Positions 8,255 through 14,801 of a stretch of 64,000 nt of DNA are shown piece by piece. The notes beneath the pieces were generated by a model. That model was given only the letters and a program-made list of their open reading frames with translations, was not told the DNA's origin and did no database searches. The DNA is taken from NCBI GenBank assembly GCA_905182355.1, contig CAJJBH010000033.1, positions 1-64,000 on the forward strand, written 5' to 3'. The DNA is from an uncultured Paracoccaceae bacterium (GTDB lineage: Bacteria > Pseudomonadota > Alphaproteobacteria > Rhodobacterales > Rhodobacteraceae). The first letter of the stretch is position 1. The number at the start of each line of letters is the position of its first letter. Position numbers and translations under genes: made by a program.

Positions 8255-8890
8255 TCAAATATCAACTTCGCAGCTAGTCCTGTAAAAACAGCTAGTCCTG
8301 TAAAAAACGGTGCCAAGGAAATATCGTGACCATTTGCCAAAAAACCGCGCATTTGGGGACGCCAAACTGACACTGCCTGCCAAAAAAGTGACGGTCATAT
8401 TCACGAAAAACCCAACACCATTAAGGATAAGAGCCAACACCAAAATTTGCATCCCAACAGCACCGGCAGCTGGGTCAATAAATTGCGGAAACAAGGCCAA
8501 AAAAAACAGCGCAACTTTTGGGTTAAGCAAGCTTGAAATCAACCCCTGACGAAAGATCACAGCCATCGAGTGCTTCTTTTGAATCCTTGCTTGGGACGAA
8601 AAACTATCACGTGCTGTAAAGGCCTGCCATGCGAGGTAAGCCAGATAAAGGGCCCCAGCGTATCGGACGGCCTCGTAGGCAAACGGAATTGCCAAAAACA
8701 GATGAGACAGACCAAGAGCCAATGCTAAGGCGTGTGCAAAAGATCCTGTCGCGACTCCCAAATAGGTGAACAGTCCAGCCATGCGCCCTTGGGCCACACT
8801 TCGTGCCGCAATCAACAACATATCTGGACCTGGCGTCGTCGTTAGTGCAAGGCAGGCCAGACTAAAAAGAACCAGCGTTTGAAAATCCAA
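8255..8890 (-). CDS. LysE/RhtB-family amino-acid exporter with a frameshifted C-terminus
   Basis: The inner-membrane protein starts with a hydrophobic helix ending in LTTTPGPDMLL, the LysE/RhtB hallmark PGP, and has about six membrane segments including FRQGLISSLLNPKVALFFLALFPQF. Family members export amino acids or homoserine lactones; the substrate is not evident. The first 190 residues are typical, but the end reads FYRTSCFYRTSCEVDI. In the next frame the same DNA reads FTGLAVFTGLAAKLIFDGSR and stops at 8242, which looks like the genuine LysE tail. A run of six T instead of five, inside an 18-bp tandem duplication, explains the shift. The last helix may still form, so activity is uncertain. 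Confidence 0.85.
   Translation of the reverse strand: MDFQTLVLFSLACLALTTTPGPDMLLIAARSVAQGRMAGLFTYLGVATGSFAHALALALGLSHLFLAIPFAYEAVRYAGALYLAYLAWQAFTARDSFSSQARIQKKHSMAVIFRQGLISSLLNPKVALFFLALFPQFIDPAAGAVGMQILVLALILNGVGFFVNMTVTFLAGSVSLASPNARFFGKWSRYFLGTVFYRTSCFYRTSCEVDI
8272..8308. repeat. 18-bp tandem duplication in the exporter's 3' end
   Basis: Two adjacent copies of AGCTAGTCCTGTAAAAAC occupy 8272-8289 and 8290-8308; the second has one extra A (on the coding strand, six T where the other copy has five). In the ancestral frame each unit encodes VFTGLA. The duplication itself keeps the frame, but the extra base does not. Confidence 0.9.
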
Positions 8891-8931
8891 TTGTTATTCC
8901 CCTGCAAATACCACCTGATGCAATCAATCGC

Positions 8932-10014
8932 TTAGGGCTCCAAAATGCCCAGGTCTGGTTCCGTCAGGCTGGTGATGAAACGCGTTCCATCTGGCCCTTC
9001 GATCAAGCCTGTTGTCAGCGCATAATTCCCTGATGGACCCTGCAGCGCTTCCAGAACATTGCCATTTTCATCGATCTTAATAACAAAGCCATAGCGCTGT
9101 GCCGCTGGGCGCATAAACGCGGGTAAACGCATTATTATTTTGCGAACAAAAGGCATATTGGACAGTTGGTCCACCGCTTCAGAGCGTGGGCTAACCAGAC
9201 CCACCCAAAACGTTCCGTCGCCATTTCGGTTAATGTTGTCTGGAAATCCTGGTAAATTATCGATGATGACTTCGGGTGGCGTTGATCCGTCTAACGCTAC
9301 CTTCATGATTGAATAGTCACCCGTTTCGACCACCAAAAAATGCGTGCCACTGGCAGTCATTGCCAATCCATTGGCAAAACTTAGACCATCCAAAACGACT
9401 TCGGCCTCTTCTGTCGCGGGATCGTAACGTAGGACACGGCCGTGTCCGCCATGTTCCATCAAATCAAGAAATGAACCTGCCAAAGTACCACCAGATTCTT
9501 TGGCCCCGAATTTTGTCGATGCGTCGGTGAAGTAGACCGAACCGTCAGGTGCAATGTCAACGTCGTCTGCATAAGCGATTGCGCTGTCGCCAACGACGTC
9601 ATCCGCCAAAACCTTGACTGTACCATTTGGTGTAACAGCCAAAAGCCCGCGGTAGGCATCGGCAACAAATAAGGTCCCATTATCGTCAAATTCAAGGCCA
9701 AGTGGGCGGCCACCTGTATCTGCAAATTCTGAAACATCGCCAGAAGTTGGATCATAAGTTATGATGACGCCCTCATGGGTCGCGAGATAAAGACGCCCAT
9801 CCGATCCGAATGCTGCATCTTCTGGACCTGTAAATCCGTCCAGCGAAGCTGGTTCAATGTCGTCCAATACGTCATTCGGGGCAAATGCGCCAACGTACCC
9901 TAAATCTTTAGGTGCCGACCACGCGACAGGTTCAATCGGGACTGGCCACAAAAACAGGTATGCTGCCAAAGCCAAAACCGAACCGCCGATTTTCAAGGCA
10001 ATCCGTTTCATCAT
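8932..10014 (-). CDS. SMP-30/strictosidine-synthase-like beta-propeller protein
   Basis: The 360-residue product starts with a single hydrophobic segment (residues 5-25, ALKIGGSVLALAAYLFLW), a membrane anchor or uncleaved signal, and then forms a repeating propeller pattern: GPEDAAFGSDGRLYLAT, RPLGLEFDDNGTLFVADA, YADDVDIAPDGSVYFTDAS, FANGLAM, LPGFPDNINRNGDGTFWVGL. These match the SMP-30/gluconolactonase and strictosidine-synthase (APMAP-like) superfamily, calcium-dependent lactonases or esterases. The substrate is unknown; a periplasmic lactonase or arylesterase role is an inference. It is a single-gene unit between trmD and the LysE gene, with a palindrome array in its upstream region. Confidence 0.8.
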   Translation of the reverse strand: MMKRIALKIGGSVLALAAYLFLWPVPIEPVAWSAPKDLGYVGAFAPNDVLDDIEPASLDGFTGPEDAAFGSDGRLYLATHEGVIITYDPTSGDVSEFADTGGRPLGLEFDDNGTLFVADAYRGLLAVTPNGTVKVLADDVVGDSAIAYADDVDIAPDGSVYFTDASTKFGAKESGGTLAGSFLDLMEHGGHGRVLRYDPATEEAEVVLDGLSFANGLAMTASGTHFLVVETGDYSIMKVALDGSTPPEVIIDNLPGFPDNINRNGDGTFWVGLVSPRSEAVDQLSNMPFVRKIIMRLPAFMRPAAQRYGFVIKIDENGNVLEALQGPSGNYALTTGLIEGPDGTRFITSLTEPDLGILEP

Positions 10015-10320
10015 GACCTTTCTGCCTCCATTTGGAACTATATAGCCACCCAGTGTTTAAAATGCATAAAGAGGCTCGAATTTTTTTGGCTCCGGGCCAC
10101 GTTTATTACTTAACCGTTAATACTGCACGCCAAAGGTTAACACAGCGGATTTCTTAACAAAGTGCTAACCGACCAAAAGCAGCGTATTTGTACAGTTGGG
10201 ACCCTAAAACGTACAAATTGTGCGAATGCGATCAATTTTTTGAAGTTTTGGGATGGCCGAATTGTACAATTAGACACTGTGTTTGTACAAATACCCTGCC
10301 CAGTCGTATCGAACGCTGGG
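10015..10320. promoter_or_regulatory. Gene-free regulatory region between trmD and the SMP-30-like gene
   Basis: No gene is visible in these 306 bases. The region lies downstream of trmD and upstream of the SMP-30-like gene, both on the minus strand. It contains an AT-rich segment at 10060-10160, including TTAACCGTTAA, and the TTGTAC array listed separately at 10186-10291. Confidence 0.6.
10186..10291. repeat. Array of four TTGTACAA-type palindromes in helical phase
   Basis: GTAC cores occur at 10190-10193, 10211-10214, 10264-10267 and 10285-10288. The flanks follow a shared pattern: ATTTGTACAGTT, ACGTACAAATT, AATTGTACAATT (a perfect 12-bp palindrome) and TTTGTACAAA (a perfect 10-bp palindrome). 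Core spacings are 21, 53 and 21 bases, close to two, five and two helical turns, so all sites would face one side of the helix. This is the layout of cooperatively bound operators. It lies 170-280 bases upstream of the SMP-30-like gene. Dimeric repressors such as GntR-family proteins recognise similar TNGTNNNACNA-like sites; the actual binder is unknown. Confidence 0.7.
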
Positions 10321-11106
10321 TTAATCCGACTGTTCCGCCCACAAATCTGGCCGACGGACCTTCGTAATTTCCTCAGACTTCTCACGACGCCACGCTTCAA
10401 TTTTGGCGTGGTTTCCCGACATCAAAACATCAGGAATTTTGTGACCCTTCCATTCTGCTGGTTTGGTGTATTGTGGGTGTTCCAAAAGGCCATTCGAATG
10501 ACTTTCTTCAACAGCGCTTTGCGCATTCCCAAGGACGCCAGGCAGCAGGCGCACAGTTGCATCAATCATCGCTTGGGCGGCAATTTCACCGCCCGTCATT
10601 ACAAAGTCACCTAGGGAAATTTCAGTGATTCCATAGTGTTGCATAACCCGTTCATCAACGCCTTCAAAGCGCCCACATAAAATTGTCACGCCATCGCGAC
10701 CAGCCCAATCCTGTGCCATTGCTTGATCAAATCGTCGCCCGCGTGGGGACATATAGACCAACGCAACATTGCCGATTGCTTGGGCTTGAACGGCTTCAAT
10801 CGCGGGGCCAATAACATCGGCGCGCAAGACCATGCCCGCGCCACCACCTGCCGGCGTGTCATCGACATTGCGGTGTTTCGTCAGCCCGTAATCGCGCAGA
10901 TCATGCGTGTGCAATTGCCACTTGCCATCCTTCAGCGCGCGACCTGTCAAACTTTCGCCCAGTACGCCGGGAAAAGTGTTTGGAAACAACGTCATAATGC
11001 GCGCTTGCCAAACCCCTACCAGTTCTTCGTCACCGTCCATCAAGGACCGTGGAATTGCTGTAGGGCGGATGGATTTACGTCCGTAAGATTTTGGTTTGTC
11101 AGACAT
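10321..11106 (-). CDS. trmD: tRNA (guanine37-N1)-methyltransferase TrmD
   Basis: The 261-residue enzyme shows the TrmD knot: MTLFPNTFPGVLGESLTGRA, the MVLRADV loop, ILCGRFEGVDERV and ISLGDFVMTGGEIAA, ending with the C-terminal domain through PDVLMSGNHAKIEAWR. It methylates N1 of G37 in tRNAs that read codons starting with C, which prevents +1 frameshifting. About 35 residues precede the conserved start WQARIMTLFP, an extension I believe is common in relatives. Its ATG overlaps the stop of the upstream sulfotransferase by 8 bases, so translation is coupled. rplS, its usual downstream neighbour, lies about 4.9 kb away. Confidence 0.97.
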   Translation of the reverse strand: MSDKPKSYGRKSIRPTAIPRSLMDGDEELVGVWQARIMTLFPNTFPGVLGESLTGRALKDGKWQLHTHDLRDYGLTKHRNVDDTPAGGGAGMVLRADVIGPAIEAVQAQAIGNVALVYMSPRGRRFDQAMAQDWAGRDGVTILCGRFEGVDERVMQHYGITEISLGDFVMTGGEIAAQAMIDATVRLLPGVLGNAQSAVEESHSNGLLEHPQYTKPAEWKGHKIPDVLMSGNHAKIEAWRREKSEEITKVRRPDLWAEQSD

Positions 11107-11890
11107 TTTTCTTAGCCTCCGCCAAAATCAACTGCTTGGCTATTTTGCGTTCATCACGATCTGCATATGCACGGTTTGCAGCCAATAAGGCAAGCAAAAC
11201 TGCGTCATCCATCCGTTGGTTTTCCACGGGCTGTGGTGTCACTTTTTTGCGTAATTCAGCGGAGATATCACAAAGGTTTAACAACGGATCAGCAGGCCCC
11301 AATGGTAAGTCGCTGCAGGCTTCAAGTGGCGTCGAATGAACCTCTGCTTTTACGGCAACCCTGACCTGCGAAATGATCTCCTCAAAGCTGGAACCCGAGT
11401 TATATCTATTTGAAAAATCGCTGTAATCCAAGGTCATAGACGACGACTTGACGTGCTCCCAATACGCACTGCGCAACCATGTTTCATTATCTCGGGTCGA
11501 GAGATATATTACCTGTTCTGCCTTCGGAAATCGCGCAGTAATCTCTGCAGAAAATTGCTGTAACAAGATAGGTGCGGCGCTATAATCGGCAACTTCTACA
11601 CGCCCTGGCATATGACCCGAAAGCTCCTCGGCCGAAATTACCAGAACCCGCCGCGGCATCGAAGCCAACCCATCCAAAACTGTGCCAAATCGTGCCGCAG
11701 CTTTGGCCAAAGTGAACGGATCACGCCACGTGGAATAGCCGCGGGTTGCGTGCATCAATTCTGTCATCTGCCCCTTCAAACGCATGGCAAGTTGGGGCTT
11801 CAATATTGACCGATTGGCGCGCAAAACTTGCTGCACCGTCGAGGTGCCGGTTTTGTGAAACCCAGCGTGCAGGACAACCCGTCGTGGCAT
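11099..11890 (-). CDS. P-loop sulfotransferase-like protein B
   Basis: The 263-residue protein begins MPRRVVLHAGFHKTGTSTVQ. HKTGTS is the 5'-phosphosulfate-binding loop of a large bacterial sulfotransferase family acting on polysaccharides or other surface molecules. A second landmark is QVIYLSTRDNETWLRSAYWEH, the 3'-phosphate-binding strand and helix with the RD pair. The end matches its neighbour (LGPADPLLNL versus LGPLDPLLNH), so the two arose by tandem duplication. I chose the ATG at 11890, which overlaps the upstream stop as TGATG. The 3' end overlaps trmD by 8 bases. The acceptor is unknown. Confidence 0.72.
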   Translation of the reverse strand: MPRRVVLHAGFHKTGTSTVQQVLRANRSILKPQLAMRLKGQMTELMHATRGYSTWRDPFTLAKAAARFGTVLDGLASMPRRVLVISAEELSGHMPGRVEVADYSAAPILLQQFSAEITARFPKAEQVIYLSTRDNETWLRSAYWEHVKSSSMTLDYSDFSNRYNSGSSFEEIISQVRVAVKAEVHSTPLEACSDLPLGPADPLLNLCDISAELRKKVTPQPVENQRMDDAVLLALLAANRAYADRDERKIAKQLILAEAKKNV

Positions 11891-12672
11891 CAAAACACCT
11901 GTTGATTTAGGGCGCGTTTGGCCTGCTTTAAATAGGTGTCAGACATGTCAGAACGATTTAATGCCAACAGCTTATCTATTTTCGCTTGCGGAGGGGCGGT
12001 GTTGGCGGGAGGCAAGATGTCAAACTTGCCTTTGGTCAACTGCGGCACGCCCAGATGATTCAAAAGTGGATCAAGCGGGCCAAGTTTAAATAAACTGCAA
12101 TCCTCTAGTGCTGATGATACAACAAATGCATGTGGCACCGCGTTTCGAGCCGCGTCGACAACTTTATCCAATTGAGCCGAGCCTATGTAAGATATGGCAT
12201 AATCTTGCATCGATTGTGTGATGCGGGTCGCCCGAAGGTGTTGGACATAGCAGCTGCTTAACCAAGGTTTTGATGCGCGTGTCCCAAAGAAAAACGAGAC
12301 TTCGACGCCTGAGAATACCTCAGCAGCAGCGCTATAGATGGCGTTAAAAATTTTTGGTGCGGAAGCATAAGATTTCAGGTCGCGGCGACCCGGCATATGG
12401 CCTGAGAGGTCTTCAGAACTCAGCAACAAGGTGCCGCTGAAATCTGTGAATTTCTGTAATGTTTTGGCAGTTTCAAACTGAACCATGCCAAGATCTAACG
12501 CGCTTTTGCTAACTGAATACGCCCGCGCTGCTTCGCATAGACTCACCATACCATCCCGCAAAACAACCTGAATATCAGGTCGCAATAACTGATTGTTATG
12601 GCGAAGCATTTTTTGGATTGTGGTCGTGCCGGTCTTGTGAAAACCCGCATGAATTACGATCCGTTTTGGCAT
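11890..12672 (-). CDS. P-loop sulfotransferase-like protein A
   Basis: From the ATG at 12672, one base after the rimM stop, the 260-residue product starts MPKRIVIHAGFHKTGTTTIQ with the PAPS-binding HKTGTT loop and continues with SEDLSGHMPGRRD and FFFGTRASKPWLSSCYVQH. It is a paralogue of the next gene, sharing SGHMPGR and LGPxDPLLN blocks. A start at 12702 would overlap rimM by 29 bases and adds residues absent from the paralogue. It is predicted to be cytoplasmic, using PAPS to sulfate an unidentified acceptor, perhaps an exopolysaccharide precursor. The location inside the rimM-trmD operon is unusual. Confidence 0.72.
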   Translation of the reverse strand: MPKRIVIHAGFHKTGTTTIQKMLRHNNQLLRPDIQVVLRDGMVSLCEAARAYSVSKSALDLGMVQFETAKTLQKFTDFSGTLLLSSEDLSGHMPGRRDLKSYASAPKIFNAIYSAAAEVFSGVEVSFFFGTRASKPWLSSCYVQHLRATRITQSMQDYAISYIGSAQLDKVVDAARNAVPHAFVVSSALEDCSLFKLGPLDPLLNHLGVPQLTKGKFDILPPANTAPPQAKIDKLLALNRSDMSDTYLKQAKRALNQQVF

Positions 12673-12673
12673 G

Positions 12674-13180
12674 TTAGAAAATGCCATCGGGTGGATCGGC
12701 AATGATACGTCCCGCGACTAAGTCGACAGTGGGAATGGCGGCCAATGAAAACGGCACCAAAACGGTTGCTAAGCTGTTTGGTAACTGGACTTCGAGCAAA
12801 TCGCCAGCACCATGGTTTTGCACGGAATGGACGATGCCTAGGATTTCCCCGCCCGTGTCCAAAACCTGTAAACCTTGGAGATCTGAGTGATAGTATTCGT
12901 CGTCTGGCAACCTTGGCAATTGATCACGTCGTGCGTACAGCAGAACGCCTTTTAAGGCGTCCGCTTGTTCCTTGGTTCCAACGTCTGGAATGCGTATGAC
13001 AAAGCCTCCTTTGACTGAGCGGACAATTGCGATGGTGAATGAACCACTGCCATCTTCGCGTGTCAAAGGGCTATAGGTTTCGATGTCGTCGGCCGTGGCG
13101 CAAAAACTTTTGATGCGCAATTCGCCGTGTACGCCGTATGAACCGCCAATGCTGCCAACACAGATTAGATCGTCGCTCAT
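12674..13180 (-). CDS. rimM: 16S rRNA processing protein RimM
   Basis: The 168-residue protein from ATG 13180 begins [20 protein letters not shown], the RimM N-terminal signature, followed by the PRC-barrel domain ([25 protein letters not shown], then [14 protein letters not shown]). RimM assists 30S head maturation and binds S19. AAGGAAT lies 10 bases before the start. The ATG overlaps the stop of the preceding 47-codon gene as ATGA. A longer frame from 13198 has no support. It is followed by the two sulfotransferases and then trmD. Confidence 0.95.
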   Translation of the reverse strand: MSDDLICVGSIGGSYGVHGELRIKSFCATADDIETYSPLTREDGSGSFTIAIVRSVKGGFVIRIPDVGTKEQADALKGVLLYARRDQLPRLPDDEYYHSDLQGLQVLDTGGEILGIVHSVQNHGAGDLLEVQLPNSLATVLVPFSLAAIPTVDLVAGRIIADPPDGIF

Positions 13181-13320
13181 TTTGGTATTCCTTTGCAAAG
13201 GCCTGCATCCATATCACCGCTAAGCGCAGCACAGCGTTCAGAGGTTTGACTACGCTCATAAAACTGTCCTGCGACAAACGCGAGTAGAACAAATATCATG
13301 AGACGGATCAACTTGAACAT
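13177..13320 (-). CDS. 47-residue single-pass membrane protein
   Basis: This short gene reads [20 protein letters not shown], then a short soluble tail with [16 protein letters not shown] and GLCKGIPK. One N-terminal membrane helix is followed by about 27 residues with two cysteines, presumably on the periplasmic side. The stop overlaps the rimM ATG by four bases (ATGA) and the start lies 7 bases after bluB, so it is tightly embedded in the operon and very likely translated. I recall similar small proteins at this place in other Rhodobacteraceae, with a conserved C-x(n)-C tail; the function is unknown. Confidence 0.75.
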   Translation of the reverse strand: MFKLIRLMIFVLLAFVAGQFYERSQTSERCAALSGDMDAGLCKGIPK

Positions 13321-13327
13321 TACGACC

Positions 13328-13957
13328 TCAGCGGGTTTCGATTGCAAGCGTGTCGCGGCGGGTTTCCCAGCCAGCAGTTTCTAATTCGGGTGTTGTTGAG
13401 TTTGCTTGGGGCCAACCAATGCACAGGTATGCGATAAGCGACCAGTCCTTTGGAACGTCCAGATCATCGCATAATTTGGGTGCGTCCAGGATCGAAACCC
13501 AGCCCATGCCCAAACCATGTGAACGAGCGTGCAGCCACATCAAATTGATCGCCCCAACGACGGAATAGCGGCGCATTTCTGGCATGGTTGTGGCGCCAAG
13601 GCCAGATCCTTTGGCCGTGCTATCATCGCAGAAAATCGCAATGTGTTCAGGGGCTTCGGACATTCCTGACAATTTAAGACCAGAGTATAATGCGGCCTTG
13701 TCGCCGCTATACCCTTCCAGGGCTGTAGCATTGGCCGTCTGATAATTCTTAATAGCTTTTTGACGAAGGTCGGGGGACGTGACCCGCAAGATGCGCCAAG
13801 GTTCCGACAGGCCCACGGAAGGGGCCAGGCGAAAAGTGTCGAGGCATTGCATCAGCAACGCCTCGTTCACTGGCTCGTTTGAGAAGCGGCGCACATCGCG
13901 CCGCCATCTCATCAGCTGCAAAAGTTCAGATCGGAAGCTGTCCGTGAACGCTTCCAT
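13328..13957 (-). CDS. bluB: 5,6-dimethylbenzimidazole synthase BluB
   Basis: The 209-residue flavoprotein of the nitroreductase fold has the BluB hallmarks MRWRRDVRRF, APSVGLSEPWRI, TMPEMRRYSVVGAINLMWL and GLGMGWVSILD. BluB fragments FMNH2 with oxygen to make 5,6-dimethylbenzimidazole, the lower ligand of vitamin B12. Standard nitroreductases lack this combination, so BluB is preferred. It sits between rpsP (8 bases) and the small membrane gene, inside a translation operon; cobalamin genes cobC and cobD also occur at 30.4-32.3 kb, so the organism probably makes B12. Confidence 0.87.
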   Translation of the reverse strand: MEAFTDSFRSELLQLMRWRRDVRRFSNEPVNEALLMQCLDTFRLAPSVGLSEPWRILRVTSPDLRQKAIKNYQTANATALEGYSGDKAALYSGLKLSGMSEAPEHIAIFCDDSTAKGSGLGATTMPEMRRYSVVGAINLMWLHARSHGLGMGWVSILDAPKLCDDLDVPKDWSLIAYLCIGWPQANSTTPELETAGWETRRDTLAIETR

Positions 13958-13965
13958 TTCCGGTC

Positions 13966-14379
13966 TTATTCTGCTGCGGCTTCGTCAGCAGGTGCTTCTT
14001 CTGCTGGTGCTTCAACTGGGGCTGCTGCGGCTTCGGCTGCTGCTGCGGCTTTGGCTGCTTTTTCTTCGGCGCGATCAACAGCTTTCTTGTGCGGTGCACC
14101 CTTCTTAGGGTTGTTACGCTCTGTCTTTTCGCGAACGCCAGCGGCTTCCAACATACGTGCGATACGGTCTGTTGGCTGTGCGCCTTCACCCAACCAGTAC
14201 TGAACGCGTTCCATGTTCATTTTTACGCGCTCTTCGTTGTCTTTCGCCAAAAGTGGGTTGTATGTGCCCAATTTTTCGATGAAGCGACCATCGCGTGGCA
14301 TGCGGCTGTCGGCTGCTACGATACGGTAAAATGGACGCTTTTTAGAACCACCACGGGCTAGACGGATTTTCATAGACAT
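13966..14379 (-). CDS. rpsP: 30S ribosomal protein S16
   Basis: The first 80 residues are classical S16 ([54 protein letters not shown]). The protein then continues with a low-complexity Ala/Glu/Pro tail of about 45 residues, typical of alphaproteobacterial S16. Translation may start at 14379 or two codons later at the second ATG. It is the second gene after ffh in this operon and is followed by bluB, not directly by rimM. Confidence 0.96.
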   Translation of the reverse strand: MSMKIRLARGGSKKRPFYRIVAADSRMPRDGRFIEKLGTYNPLLAKDNEERVKMNMERVQYWLGEGAQPTDRIARMLEAAGVREKTERNNPKKGAPHKKAVDRAEEKAAKAAAAAEAAAAPVEAPAEEAPADEAAAE

Positions 14380-14409
14380 GTTGTTGATTTCCTTTGGTTT
14401 ATTCGAATT

Positions 14410-14706
14410 CTATTCTTGGTGAACTTTGTGATGCTGAATGACTTCAGCGATGATGAAGTTGAGTAACTTCTTGGCAAAATCGGGGTCTAAATCGGCCCGA
14501 TTTGCCAAATCTGTGAGCCGTGCGATCTGGGTGGCCTCGCGGGCGGGGTCGGACGGGGGAAGGTCATGTTCGGCCTTAAGTTTGCCCACGGCCTGGGTGT
14601 GTTTGAACCGCTCGCCAAGGGTGTAAATCATGATGGCATCAAGGCGATCAATGCTTTCACGGTGGCCTTTCAGGACCTCTGCGGCGCGGGTGACAGCGTC
14701 AGACAT
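14410..14706 (-). CDS. Chorismate mutase (AroQ type)
   Basis: The 98-residue all-helical protein matches monofunctional AroQ chorismate mutases: HRESIDRLDAIMIYTLGERF (first helix with the catalytic arginine and the IDxID-like motif), VGKLKAEHDLPPSDPAREA and a closing helix. It converts chorismate to prephenate for phenylalanine and tyrosine. A longer frame starts at 14718, but MSDAVTRAAEVLK at 14706 fits the family better. It lies between ffh and rpsP, its normal place in Rhodobacteraceae. Confidence 0.9.
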   Translation of the reverse strand: MSDAVTRAAEVLKGHRESIDRLDAIMIYTLGERFKHTQAVGKLKAEHDLPPSDPAREATQIARLTDLANRADLDPDFAKKLLNFIIAEVIQHHKVHQE

Positions 14707-14732
14707 AACGGCCACCAAACACTGAAAAACAG

Positions 14733-14776
14733 ACGTCGGTATTACGTCGGTATAACGTCGGTATTACGTAGGTTGA
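14733..14776. repeat. Four tandem copies of an 11-bp unit between ffh and chorismate mutase
   Basis: ACGTCGGTATT at 14733, ACGTCGGTATA at 14744, ACGTCGGTATT at 14755 and the diverged ACGTAGGTTGA at 14766 form an exact 11-bp period, one helical turn. It fills the short gap between the ffh stop and the chorismate mutase start, so it could be protein-binding DNA or a slippage repeat in the leader of the downstream genes. Confidence 0.9.
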
Positions 14777-14801
14777 TGATACATATGTGAAAATCATGGT
14801 G

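Noticed and set aside
10087-10105. CtrA site at TTAACCGTTAA
   Set aside because: Spacer between the TTAA halves is three bases, not the required seven.
10162-10614. Plus-strand 150-codon frame antisense to trmD
   Set aside because: Shadow of trmD plus regulatory DNA; no start signal or domain.
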